NCBI GenBank assembly: GCA_937896305.1
Contig: CALBND010000165.1
Span: 1-20,020 of the forward strand
Length of the DNA: 20,020 bases
DNA from: an uncultured Actinomycetes bacterium
GTDB lineage: Bacteria > Actinomycetota > Actinomycetes > S36-B12 > UBA5976
Direction of reading: 5' to 3'
A program made the translations under genes and the position numbers. Shown piece by piece: positions 1-7,595 of this stretch; position 1 is the first letter of the stretch; each line of letters starts with the position of its first letter. A model generated the notes under the pieces. It had not been told where the DNA came from and ran no database searches. It saw nothing but the letters and a program-made list of their open reading frames with translations.

Positions 1-27
1 AAAGATTCACATTAAATAAGTCACTTA

Positions 28-59
28 TTAGCAAGTGGTAATTTCTGTCCACTCGCTAA
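28..59. other. Imperfect hairpin downstream of the zinc-ribbon gene
   Basis: TTAGCAAGTGG (28-38) and CCACTCGCTAA (49-59) form an 11-bp stem with one A-C mismatch and a 10-nt loop. It lies about 38 nt beyond the stop codon of the minus-strand gene at 98-292, where a terminator is expected, but no U-tract follows on either strand. It may be a U-less terminator or may have no function. Confidence 0.35.
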
Positions 60-97
60 CATCTGTTGGCAAACCTAAATAAAAAATTCTTAAATAA

Positions 98-292
98 CTA
101 TACGGAGCAACTCATATCTGAACCGCAACACATAGGTGATTTTATTTTTCCTTCACATTGTGGGCAGCGAGATATTTGAACTTGGCTTCCATCGTCTAGC
201 ACAAGAGTGTCGTTTACAAGTGGCTTATTACATTTGGCACAACTCGCATTGACCGACATCCCGCACTTTGCACAAGAGTATGTTGCAATCAT
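98..292 (-). CDS. Small zinc-ribbon protein of unknown role
   Basis: The 64-residue product carries three CxxC pairs: CAKC at 7-10, CAKC at 18-21 and CPQC at 43-46. A Cys-Cys pair near residues 54-55 and a last Cys near 62 follow. This spacing fits one or two structural zinc sites of the zinc-ribbon type; there is no signal peptide or membrane segment, so it should be cytosolic. The ATG start is preceded on the coding strand by GGGAAAA, a weak ribosome binding site. Similar small CxxC proteins with a CCG-x-DM ending are, from memory, common hypothetical proteins in actinobacteria; the function is not known to me. It stands alone, downstream of and co-oriented with the SMP-30 gene but 159 bases away, with a palindrome in the gap. 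Confidence 0.75.
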   Translation of the reverse strand: MIATYSCAKCGMSVNASCAKCNKPLVNDTLVLDDGSQVQISRCPQCEGKIKSPMCCGSDMSCSV

Positions 293-362
293 TTTTTCCC
301 ATTTCTTCTTTCATTAAGCCAGTTGTTTGGCATGACTAAATCAATAGCAATTTAAGAATATC

Positions 363-374
363 ACCCTTAAGGGT
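363..374. promoter_or_regulatory. 12-bp perfect palindrome upstream of the zinc-ribbon gene
   Basis: ACCCTTAAGGGT is a perfect 12-bp palindrome about 70 bases upstream of the start of the minus-strand zinc-ribbon gene. Position and symmetry would suit a dimeric repressor site, but no second copy was found in the window. A second inverted repeat, ACGAATT (388-394) and AATTCGT (412-418), lies next to it with a 17-nt spacer. Confidence 0.25.
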
Positions 375-423
375 CTGTTTTGCCTTGACGAATTGAGATC
401 GGAAAGGATTTAATTCGTTACAA

Positions 424-441
424 ACTCTTAATCAGTGGGTC
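424..441 (+). other. tRNA-Lys(CUU)-like 3'-half fragment
   Basis: The 18 bases from 424 to 441 read as the anticodon loop (CTCTTAA, 425-431), the 3' anticodon strand (TCAGT) and the variable region (GGGTC) of a bacterial tRNA-Lys with anticodon CUU. The 5' anticodon strand is mismatched and the T-arm decays after TGGATCAAA, so this is not a functional tRNA. It sits 11 bases beyond the stop codon of the sugar-acid cluster. It could be the scar of an integration at a tRNA gene or a chance likeness; the resemblance is judged from memory. Confidence 0.25.
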
Positions 442-451
442 TGGATCAAAA

Positions 452-1306
452 CTAACCTTCAAAAATTTTAGTCTTTTTACCCTTAATCCCTGGATTACAT
501 ATAAAGGTCATTCCTGACTGAGGATGTTTTGCCATCTCATTGTTATGCGCAGTTGTTATAACTAATTGATCTAATTCAGTTCCAGCAAAAGCACAAGAAG
601 TTGAATAAGAAACAGGCATCTCAATTCTTTCACTCAGTTTGTATTTTTCGTCATATCGTCTAACTTCAGAACCATCCCACAAAGCAATCCATAAGCCATC
701 TTCGTTATCCACACACATGCCATCAGGAATTTCGTTCTCATTAAATTTGATCACAGTTCTTCGATCGCTAATTTCTTTACCGTCGTAGGAAAACGCATCT
801 ACACAGTGTTCTAGTGAATCAATAAAGTAAAAGGTTTGGTTATCTACAGACCAATCAATTCCATTTGCTAACGTTGCTTCACTAATTATTTTCTTTATTT
901 CTTGGCCATCTTGAGAGATTCGATAAAGCCCACTGGCTTTGGGCACTAAATCATAGGTAAGTGTGCCTAAGAATAAATCGCCTGTGTAAGAAACTTTGGC
1001 GTCGTTCCATCTGGACTTATGTTTGTCACTTTCTCGTTTAGGTAACCCAGAAATATTTCCCTCAACATCTCTTAAAACCGGACCATTGGCAGTTCCTAAA
1101 ACATCTCCCCCGGTTGTGCGAGGAATAGCAAAACCAACGTGCTCATTCATTTTGTATTCTGAAGTTTGATTTGTTTCAATATTTTTTGTTAAAACTTTGC
1201 CATTTAAAATATCAACCCATTGCACTTGGTTATTGTTTATTCCGGTTGCAGTTGGGCCTTCCCCAAGCCAGCAACGACGATCATCAAAAACTTCAAGAGA
1301 AATCAT
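452..1306 (-). CDS. SMP-30/regucalcin-family sugar lactonase
   Basis: The 284-residue product is a six-bladed beta-propeller of the SMP-30/gluconolactonase/LRE family, which hydrolyses aldonolactones to sugar acids with a divalent metal. The metal ligands known from regucalcin can be placed: Glu16 (LGEGPT), Asn148 (LANGID) and Asp195 (IPDGM). The substrate-side RWND motif is at 99-102. Length is normal for the family and there is no signal peptide, so it is cytosolic. The ATG follows the TAA of the upstream SDR gene with no gap (TAAATG), so translation is surely coupled. With a sugar dehydrogenase upstream and a sugar-acid dehydratase on the opposite strand, it should open the lactone made by the first oxidation. 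The actual sugar cannot be read from the sequence. Confidence 0.88.
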   Translation of the reverse strand: MISLEVFDDRRCWLGEGPTATGINNNQVQWVDILNGKVLTKNIETNQTSEYKMNEHVGFAIPRTTGGDVLGTANGPVLRDVEGNISGLPKRESDKHKSRWNDAKVSYTGDLFLGTLTYDLVPKASGLYRISQDGQEIKKIISEATLANGIDWSVDNQTFYFIDSLEHCVDAFSYDGKEISDRRTVIKFNENEIPDGMCVDNEDGLWIALWDGSEVRRYDEKYKLSERIEMPVSYSTSCAFAGTELDQLVITTAHNNEMAKHPQSGMTFICNPGIKGKKTKIFEG

Positions 1307-2053
1307 TTATTTTGGTGGAATTCTTAATCCACCAACTCCACCATCAACATTTAACCCAATTCCAGTCGTGGAAGCAGAAAGTGGAGAAGCTAAATAACAA
1401 ATAGCGTGAGCAATTTCATCTGCAGTAACAAGTCTGCCCATTGGTTGGCGTGCAATTAATGACTCTTTCATAGCTTTTGCATCTAGGGCTTGTTCTAAAA
1501 GTCTGTCCACCCATGGAGTATCAGCTGTTGCAGGAACTACACAATTAACTCTGATTCCTTCTCTAATGTGATCTGCTGCCATGGCAAGTGTTAAGGAATG
1601 CACAGCACCTTTTGATGCTGAATAAATAGCGCGTTGTGGGAAACCATCTGTTGCCACGATTGAAGAAACATTAACGATTGCGGCACTTTTTGATTTTCTT
1701 AAAAATGGAACTGCTGCAGCACTCATTCGTGCAGTTCCTACAACGTTTACATCAAGAACTTTGTGCCATTCAGCATCATCTCCTGCTGTGACATCTCCAA
1801 TTGCCCCAATTCCTGCATTGTTAATCAAAATATCTAAACCGTTTTGGGCAACATCTGCTACAACTTTATTTACTTCAAGTCTATTTGAAATATCACAAAT
1901 TAAATAAGTTATTCCATTAATTGGATTTGCTGGTTGATTGACATCGAAAACAAAAACTTTTGCACCACGAGAAAGAAGTAATTTAGAAGTAGCTTCCCCT
2001 ATGCCACTTGCACCACCGGTAACAATTGCAACTAAATCTTTAAAATCGCTCAT
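1307..2053 (-). CDS. SDR-family dehydrogenase (sugar or keto-deoxy sugar acid type)
   Basis: A classical short-chain dehydrogenase of 248 residues. Visible are the cofactor loop TGGASGIG (12-19), NNAG (78-81), the catalytic Ser near 131 and the YSASK motif with Tyr144 and Lys148. Asp37 at the end of the second beta strand suggests NAD+ rather than NADP+. The C-terminal half, with ARQPMGRL near 203 and a TTG..L.VDGG ending, resembles SDRs of bacterial L-fucose/L-rhamnose oxidative pathways, where such enzymes oxidise either the sugar at C1 or the 2-keto-3-deoxy acid at C4. Six bases separate it from the alcohol dehydrogenase gene upstream, and it abuts the lactonase gene downstream. Which of the two steps it performs is inference; a general SDR role cannot be excluded. 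Confidence 0.87.
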   Translation of the reverse strand: MSDFKDLVAIVTGGASGIGEATSKLLLSRGAKVFVFDVNQPANPINGITYLICDISNRLEVNKVVADVAQNGLDILINNAGIGAIGDVTAGDDAEWHKVLDVNVVGTARMSAAAVPFLRKSKSAAIVNVSSIVATDGFPQRAIYSASKGAVHSLTLAMAADHIREGIRVNCVVPATADTPWVDRLLEQALDAKAMKESLIARQPMGRLVTADEIAHAICYLASPLSASTTGIGLNVDGGVGGLRIPPK

Positions 2054-2059
2054 CGTGAC

Positions 2060-3076
2060 TTAATCCTTTCGGGGATCAATATGAATCTTAGGACCAACCC
2101 CACTATTAGTTGGTCTTTTGCCTGACAAAACATCTGTGGTCTCACTTAAGCCAACTGTGGCAGCAACTATGGGAGTTGGATCAACTTTTCCATTTGCATA
2201 TATCTCGATTGTTCCTTTCAAACCTGGTGAAGCAGACAAGATTCCAACTGCTGTTACATCTTTTAAAACTAAATCTCTGGAATCAATTAAACTTGGGCTC
2301 CCAGAAATTCCAATGTAAACAACTCTCCCCCCAGGTTCTACTACTTGCAATGCTTTATTTGGAATATCTTTATCAAAAGTGCAATCAATTACTGCATCAA
2401 ATCCGCCATCTACTTCTTCAAAATCTTGTGAAACAGCATTAGCACCCAAATCCTTAGCCAAGGAAAGCGTTTGTGCGTTTCTGCCAATTACATGAACGTA
2501 GGCACCCATAAATGAAGCAAGTTGTGCAGTTAGTAAACCAATTGTTCCAGAACCCCAAACTAATATTTTTTTTCCCGCTTTTGCATCAGCAGCTTGTGCT
2601 GCTCGTAAAGAATTACCACCTGGCTCTATTAATGCCCCAACAGTGTCATTGATGGAATCAGGTAGGAAATGAATTGCTTTAGCAGGAACTAGCAGTTGTT
2701 CAGCTAAAGCCCCTGCCCAACCATTTCTGATTCCAATTTCAAATCTATTTTCACAAACATGTTGACGATTATTTAAACAACGATAACAATTTCCACAACC
2801 AAGCATGGTGTCTGCAGTGACACGTTTGCCCACAATATTTTTATCTATTCCTTCACCAACACTTGCAATTACTCCGCACCATTCGTGACCTAAACGAAGT
2901 GGATATTTTTCATGACCAGAATGAAGATAAGCCATTTCGCCTGTAAAAAATTCGACGTCGGTTCCACACACCCCAACCCGAGACACATCAACTACAACTT
3001 GACCAGGTCCTGCCACTGGATTTATGACTTCTTGCACGCCAGATGTGCGTGGAGCAGTAACCACAAAAGCTCTCAT
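2060..3076 (-). CDS. Zinc-dependent medium-chain alcohol/sugar dehydrogenase
   Basis: The 338-residue product is a medium-chain (MDR) dehydrogenase of normal length. Catalytic zinc ligands are Cys37 (CGTD), His64-Glu65 (GHE) and probably Glu151. The structural zinc site is complete: Cys94, 97, 100 and 108. A Rossmann motif GSGTIG lies at 175-180. After the second Rossmann strand the sequence is VIGR with Arg199 and no acidic residue, which suggests NADP+. It is the first gene of the three-gene minus-strand operon and starts 75 bases from the divergent dehydratase gene. Related enzymes oxidise aldoses at C1 or polyols such as threonine and sorbitol. In this setting C1 oxidation of a sugar, feeding the SMP-30 lactonase, is the likeliest role, but substrate and regiochemistry are inferred. 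Confidence 0.88.
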   Translation of the reverse strand: MRAFVVTAPRTSGVQEVINPVAGPGQVVVDVSRVGVCGTDVEFFTGEMAYLHSGHEKYPLRLGHEWCGVIASVGEGIDKNIVGKRVTADTMLGCGNCYRCLNNRQHVCENRFEIGIRNGWAGALAEQLLVPAKAIHFLPDSINDTVGALIEPGGNSLRAAQAADAKAGKKILVWGSGTIGLLTAQLASFMGAYVHVIGRNAQTLSLAKDLGANAVSQDFEEVDGGFDAVIDCTFDKDIPNKALQVVEPGGRVVYIGISGSPSLIDSRDLVLKDVTAVGILSASPGLKGTIEIYANGKVDPTPIVAATVGLSETTDVLSGKRPTNSGVGPKIHIDPRKD

Positions 3077-3089
3077 GATGCATCCAATA

Positions 3090-3114
3090 TAGATTGTGCT
3101 TACTAGAAAATCTA
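3090..3114. promoter_or_regulatory. Inverted repeat in the divergent promoter region
   Basis: The 75-base gap between the divergent dehydrogenase and dehydratase genes must hold both promoters. TAGATT (3090-3095) and AATCTA (3109-3114) form a perfect inverted repeat with a 13-bp spacer, centred almost midway between the two starts. This layout suits an operator for a dimeric sugar-acid regulator (GntR, LacI or IclR type). No regulator gene is in the window and no confident -10/-35 pair was picked. Confidence 0.3.
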
Positions 3115-3151
3115 CAAGCCTTCAATAAAGATCGTGAGGTTTTAAACTCTC

Positions 3152-4858
3152 TTGCGAAGTGATGCTTGGTACAAAGGTCGAGATCGAGATTCTTACATCC
3201 ATCGAGCCTGGATGCGAAGAGGTCTACCTGATGATGCTTTTGATGGCAGAGCCCATATTGCTATCGCAAATACTGCATCAGATCTTGCTCCTTGTAACTC
3301 ACACTTAAATGAAATTAGTGATTTTGTTAAAAACGGTATTTGGGAAGCCGGTGGCGTTCCTTTAAATATGCCCACAGTTTCTTTAGGGGAAACTCAAGTC
3401 AGACCAACTGCAATGTTGTGGCGAAATATGTCTGCTATGGCAACAGAAGAATTATTACGAGCTAATCCAATTGATGGTGTTGTTTTATTAGGTGGTTGTG
3501 ACAAAACAATTCCTGCTCTATTAATGGCAGCAGCATCTGTTGATATTCCAGCAATTGTTGTGCCTGGTGGACCAATGCTTTCTGGAACTTTCAAAGGCAA
3601 AGCACTTGGTTGCGGAACTGATGTTTGGAAATTTAGTGAAGAACTTCGTGCTGGAAAAATGAGTGAAGCAGACTTTCTTAAATCAGAATCTTCCATGATT
3701 AGAAGTCGTGGACACTGCAACACCATGGGAACTGCCTCAACTATGGGTTGTGTTGCTGAAGCTTTAGGCATGACAATTCCAGGTGTTGCTGGCACTCCAG
3801 CCCCAGATTCAAGATTGTTACAAAGTGCGCAAGAAACTGGTCGACTAATAGTTGAGATGGTGAAGCTAGATAGAAAACCTAGCGATGTTATGACTAAAGG
3901 ATCATTTCTAAATGCAATCGTGACACTTGCAGGAATTGGTGGCTCAACAAACGCTGTAGTACATCTTTTAGCTATAGCTGGCAGATTGGGAATTAATTTA
4001 ACACTAGATGATTTTGATAAAACTGGATCAAAAGTTCCACTGCTGGCTAATTTGCAGCCGGCTGGAAATCACTTAATGGAAGATTTCTTTAGAGCAGGTG
4101 GCCTACTTGCTTTATTAAATGAATTAAAAGATTTACTAGACCCAACACCAATTACTGTAACCGGAAAACCACTAGTAAATTATTTGTCAGATAATTCTAT
4201 ATTTGATGAAACCGTGATTGCAAAAAGAGATAAACCATTACAACAATCTGCAGGCATTGCTGTTCTTTATGGAAATCTGGCCCCCACTGGTGCAGTAATC
4301 AAACCAGCTGCGGCAAGTAAAGAATTATTACAACATAAAGGCAAAGCCTTAGTTTTTGATTCAATAGAAGATTTTCATAAAAGAATCGATGATCCCAATT
4401 TAGATGTTGATAAAGACACAGTTTTAGTTCTTAGGGGATGTGGGCCTAAAGGTTATCCGGGCATGCCAGAAGTTGCCAATATGCCAATTCCACAAAAATT
4501 ATTAAAACAAGGTGTACGAGACATGGTCAGAATTTGTGATGGTCGAATGAGTGGAACTGCTTATGGCACAGTTATTTTGCATGTTTCACCTGAATCTGCT
4601 GCTGGTGGTCCCTTAGCTTTAATTAAAACTGGTGATGTCATTTCTTTAGATGTAGAAAATAGAAGTCTAAATGTTGAATTAACCGATGACGAATTAGCAA
4701 AACGTAAACCTTCAACTGAGATGCTGGATTCTCTTGCAGCGCCACAACGTGGGTGGGAAAAGATGTATATAGATCATGTGATGCAAGCTAATTTGGGTGC
4801 GGATTTAGATTTCCTTGTGGGATCAAGTGGTTCCCAGGTGTCACGTGAATCCCATTAA
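3152..4858 (+). CDS. IlvD/Edd-family sugar-acid dehydratase (arabinonate/xylonate type)
   Basis: The 568-residue product dehydrates an aldonic acid to a 2-keto-3-deoxy acid. It follows the sugar-acid branch of IlvD/Edd from end to end, including HRAW-MRRG-P-D near 18-27, and closes with the branch-typical ESH. The [2Fe-2S] cysteines match those of Rhizobium L-arabinonate dehydratase: Cys48 (PCNSH), Cys116 (GGCDKT) and Cys189 (RGHCN). Asp117 and Lys118 (the lysine carbamylated in homologues) and catalytic Ser467 (RMSGTAYG) are present. Dihydroxy-acid dehydratase (IlvD proper) is less likely given the tail and neighbours. The start is TTG: an in-frame TAA lies 9 bases upstream, and GTGAGGT at 3134-3140 can serve as ribosome binding site. 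Its end overlaps the next gene by 14 bases, so the two are co-translated. L-arabinonate, D-xylonate, fuconate or similar are all possible substrates. Confidence 0.9.
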   Translation: MRSDAWYKGRDRDSYIHRAWMRRGLPDDAFDGRAHIAIANTASDLAPCNSHLNEISDFVKNGIWEAGGVPLNMPTVSLGETQVRPTAMLWRNMSAMATEELLRANPIDGVVLLGGCDKTIPALLMAAASVDIPAIVVPGGPMLSGTFKGKALGCGTDVWKFSEELRAGKMSEADFLKSESSMIRSRGHCNTMGTASTMGCVAEALGMTIPGVAGTPAPDSRLLQSAQETGRLIVEMVKLDRKPSDVMTKGSFLNAIVTLAGIGGSTNAVVHLLAIAGRLGINLTLDDFDKTGSKVPLLANLQPAGNHLMEDFFRAGGLLALLNELKDLLDPTPITVTGKPLVNYLSDNSIFDETVIAKRDKPLQQSAGIAVLYGNLAPTGAVIKPAAASKELLQHKGKALVFDSIEDFHKRIDDPNLDVDKDTVLVLRGCGPKGYPGMPEVANMPIPQKLLKQGVRDMVRICDGRMSGTAYGTVILHVSPESAAGGPLALIKTGDVISLDVENRSLNVELTDDELAKRKPSTEMLDSLAAPQRGWEKMYIDHVMQANLGADLDFLVGSSGSQVSRESH

Positions 4859-7595
4859 CAAATTTGAATCTCTAAAAGATTTAAATCAAGACTTATTTGT
4901 ACGAACAGCTATCGCAAATGATGCCTCCCATTACTTATTAACTCCCAAATATGTTGCTAAACCTCACAGTGCATCACAAATGGCAGATATTTTTAAAATT
5001 TCTCATAAAAATAAACTCAGTATCACTTTTAGATCGGGGGGCACATCCCTTAGTGGACAAGCCGTAACAGATTCAATTTTGGTTGATACCAGAAGAAACT
5101 TCAAAGAAATAGAAATTTTAGAAGAAGGTATGAAAGTAAGAGTTCAACCTGGATTAACAATTAATAGAGTAAATGCGGCCTTAAAAAAGTATGGTAGAAA
5201 ACTTGGACCAGATCCAGCAAGTGAAATTGCTTGCACCATCGGTGGGGTTGTTGCAAATAATTCAAGTGGCATGGCTTGTGGCACCCAATTTAATGCTTAT
5301 TCAACTTTGGCTTCACTAAATTTTGTTTTAGCCTCTGGAACCCAAATCAATACTGCTGATAAAGATGCTGACGAACAATTAAGACTAAAAGAACCAGAAA
5401 TTTATACAGGATTACTTGATTTAAAAAATAGAATTGAAAAAAATTCCAAAATGGTTGAAAAAATAGAATCCAGTTATGCGATAAAAAACACCATGGGCTA
5501 TGGCTTAAATTCATTCACAGATTTTGCTAAACCAATTGACATCCTGGCTCACCTTTTAATAGGCAGCGAAGGCACTTTGGCGTTTATTTCTGAAGTAACT
5601 TTCAACACGATTCCGCTTTACCCCTACGCTGCAACCGGTTTACTGATATTTGACAACCTAGAACAAGCAACTGCATCGTTAACTTCTATTTTGCAAAGTA
5701 GCCCAACAATTGTGGAATTACTTGATATTTCATCTCTCTTGGTTGCTCAAAGAGAACATATGGCTGATTCAGTTCTAGCTCAACACACTTTCTCCTCAAA
5801 TGCGGCTTTCCTTGTTGAATATCAGGAAGAAAGTGAAAATAAATTAAACGAAACTATGCAAAATGCTAAACCTATGATTGCTGGATTAACTAAAACAAGT
5901 GGTGAGTTCACTACTTCACTTAAAACAAGAAATGAACTTTGGTATGCCAGAAAAGGACTCTATGCCGCAGTTGCAGGAAACCGGGCACCAGGAACTACTG
6001 CTTTGTTAGAAGATATTTCAGTTCCCGTTAATTATCTTCATGAAACAACTGTTGAACTTCGAAACTTGCTTAATAAACACAAATATCATGATTCAGTGAT
6101 TTTTGGTCACGCTAAAGATGGAAATTTACATTTCCTCCTAAATGAAAAATTTGATGACACTTCACATCTACAAAGATATGAATCTTTCACTGGTGAGATG
6201 GTGGACTTAGTTTTATCTCAAGAAGGTTCCCTAAAAGCAGAACATGGAACCGGTCGAATCATGGCTCCTTACGTGAAGAAACAATTTGGTGCAGATTTGT
6301 ATCAAATAATGGTGGATTTGAAGAAATTAATTGATCCAAAAAATATTTTAAACCCTGGAATCATTATCAACGAAAATGAAAATATTCATATAGAAAACTT
6401 AAAAATCTCAGTAACAGTAGATCAAGAAATTGATAAATGTGTTGAGTGTGGATACTGCGAAACAGTCTGCCCCTCTAAAGATCTAACTTTGACTCCCAAG
6501 CAGCGAATTATTTTAAGACGAGCCAGAAAAACAGCTGAGAAAATAAATGATTTTGAAACAATCGAGGCAATTGATAAATCCTATGACTATCAAGCAATAG
6601 ATACTTGCGCAGTTGATGGAATGTGTGCGGTGGCTTGCCCCGTGCATATCAATACCGGGGATCTAGTTAAACGACTACGAACCGAGCAACAAAATTTTAT
6701 TACAGAAAGAATCGGCTATTTCACTGCCAAATATTGGAATATCATCACAAAATTACTATCTTGGACATTATCTTTAACCAAAATACTTCCTAGTGCTTTA
6801 GTTAAATTGGTAAATATTATTTTAAGAAGTGTTGTGGGTAAAAATTCGATTCCATCATGGAATAAAAAATTACCCTCAGGTGGACTACCCAGACAAAGTC
6901 TCATAACAGCCTCACCAGATGTTATTTATTTTCCCTCTTGCATAAACACTATTTATGGTGAAGAAAACATTGAAGAAGCCTTTCTATCACTTTGCCAAAA
7001 GGCAGGAATTAAAGTAACTATTCCTCAAGGTATTGAAAAACTATGTTGTGCAACCCCTTGGAATTCAAAAGGCTTATGGCAAGGCTATGAACAAATGGCC
7101 TTTGCAACAAAAACACAATTGAGTGCTCATCAAGAAAGCGCTGGGATTGCCATAGTTTCAGATTCAACCTCGTGCACCCAAGGCTTAAGTCAAATATTTG
7201 AAGAAACTCCAATAAAAATTTTGGACTTAGTTGAATTCACAGCGAAAGAAATTTTACCTAAATTAAATATCTTGAAAAAAATCTCAAGTATCACATTGCA
7301 TCCAACCTGTTCCGGTGTTGAAACAGGTTCAAATGAGTACATGAAAGAAATTGCCAATTTTATTTCAGATGATGTTTTCATTCCACTGGATTGGAATTGT
7401 TGTGGTTTTGCAGGAGATCGAGGACTCTTACATCCAGAGTTCACCCAAAGTGCCACTTTAAGAGAAGCAACAGAAGTAAAGCAAACTAATACTGTTGCTT
7501 ATGCGTCAAATAACAAGCCATGCCAAATAGCTTTAAGTCAAGCCACTGATAAAAAATATCAACATATTATTCATACTTTGAATGAATTAATCTAG
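4845..7595 (+). CDS. Fused FAD-binding and (Fe-S)-binding 2-hydroxyacid dehydrogenase (D-lactate/glycolate type)
   Basis: A GlcD-plus-GlcF-like fusion of 916 residues. The FAD_binding_4 domain covers about 30-200 (RSGGTSLSG at 63-71). The FAD-oxidase C domain follows to about 505, with GHAKDGNLH near 421 and EHGTG near 466. A [4Fe-4S] ferredoxin motif has Cys532, 535, 538 and 542, and a second cluster has Cys588, 594 and 598. Two CCG-type domains close it (CC at 734-735 and CCGFAGDRG near 852). Bacterial D-lactate dehydrogenases and D-2-hydroxyglutarate dehydrogenases have this layout and pass electrons to quinone. Hydrophobic helices near 625-665 could anchor it to the membrane. I chose GTG 4845, overlapping the dehydratase stop, because AGGTG precedes it by 5 bases and residues before it look non-coding; TTG 4815 is open in frame. 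In this operon it should oxidise lactate or glycolate released by sugar cleavage. Confidence 0.88.
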   Translation: MNPINKFESLKDLNQDLFVRTAIANDASHYLLTPKYVAKPHSASQMADIFKISHKNKLSITFRSGGTSLSGQAVTDSILVDTRRNFKEIEILEEGMKVRVQPGLTINRVNAALKKYGRKLGPDPASEIACTIGGVVANNSSGMACGTQFNAYSTLASLNFVLASGTQINTADKDADEQLRLKEPEIYTGLLDLKNRIEKNSKMVEKIESSYAIKNTMGYGLNSFTDFAKPIDILAHLLIGSEGTLAFISEVTFNTIPLYPYAATGLLIFDNLEQATASLTSILQSSPTIVELLDISSLLVAQREHMADSVLAQHTFSSNAAFLVEYQEESENKLNETMQNAKPMIAGLTKTSGEFTTSLKTRNELWYARKGLYAAVAGNRAPGTTALLEDISVPVNYLHETTVELRNLLNKHKYHDSVIFGHAKDGNLHFLLNEKFDDTSHLQRYESFTGEMVDLVLSQEGSLKAEHGTGRIMAPYVKKQFGADLYQIMVDLKKLIDPKNILNPGIIINENENIHIENLKISVTVDQEIDKCVECGYCETVCPSKDLTLTPKQRIILRRARKTAEKINDFETIEAIDKSYDYQAIDTCAVDGMCAVACPVHINTGDLVKRLRTEQQNFITERIGYFTAKYWNIITKLLSWTLSLTKILPSALVKLVNIILRSVVGKNSIPSWNKKLPSGGLPRQSLITASPDVIYFPSCINTIYGEENIEEAFLSLCQKAGIKVTIPQGIEKLCCATPWNSKGLWQGYEQMAFATKTQLSAHQESAGIAIVSDSTSCTQGLSQIFEETPIKILDLVEFTAKEILPKLNILKKISSITLHPTCSGVETGSNEYMKEIANFISDDVFIPLDWNCCGFAGDRGLLHPEFTQSATLREATEVKQTNTVAYASNNKPCQIALSQATDKKYQHIIHTLNELI

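Noticed and set aside
385..414. TTGACG and TTTAAT with 18-bp spacing as a plus-strand promoter
   Set aside because: It would point into the antisense of the lactonase gene with no plus-strand gene after it; more likely part of the inverted repeat there.
3394..3795. Open frame of 133 codons on the minus strand inside the dehydratase gene
   Set aside because: It is antisense to a fully conserved enzyme, with no family likeness or ribosome binding site.
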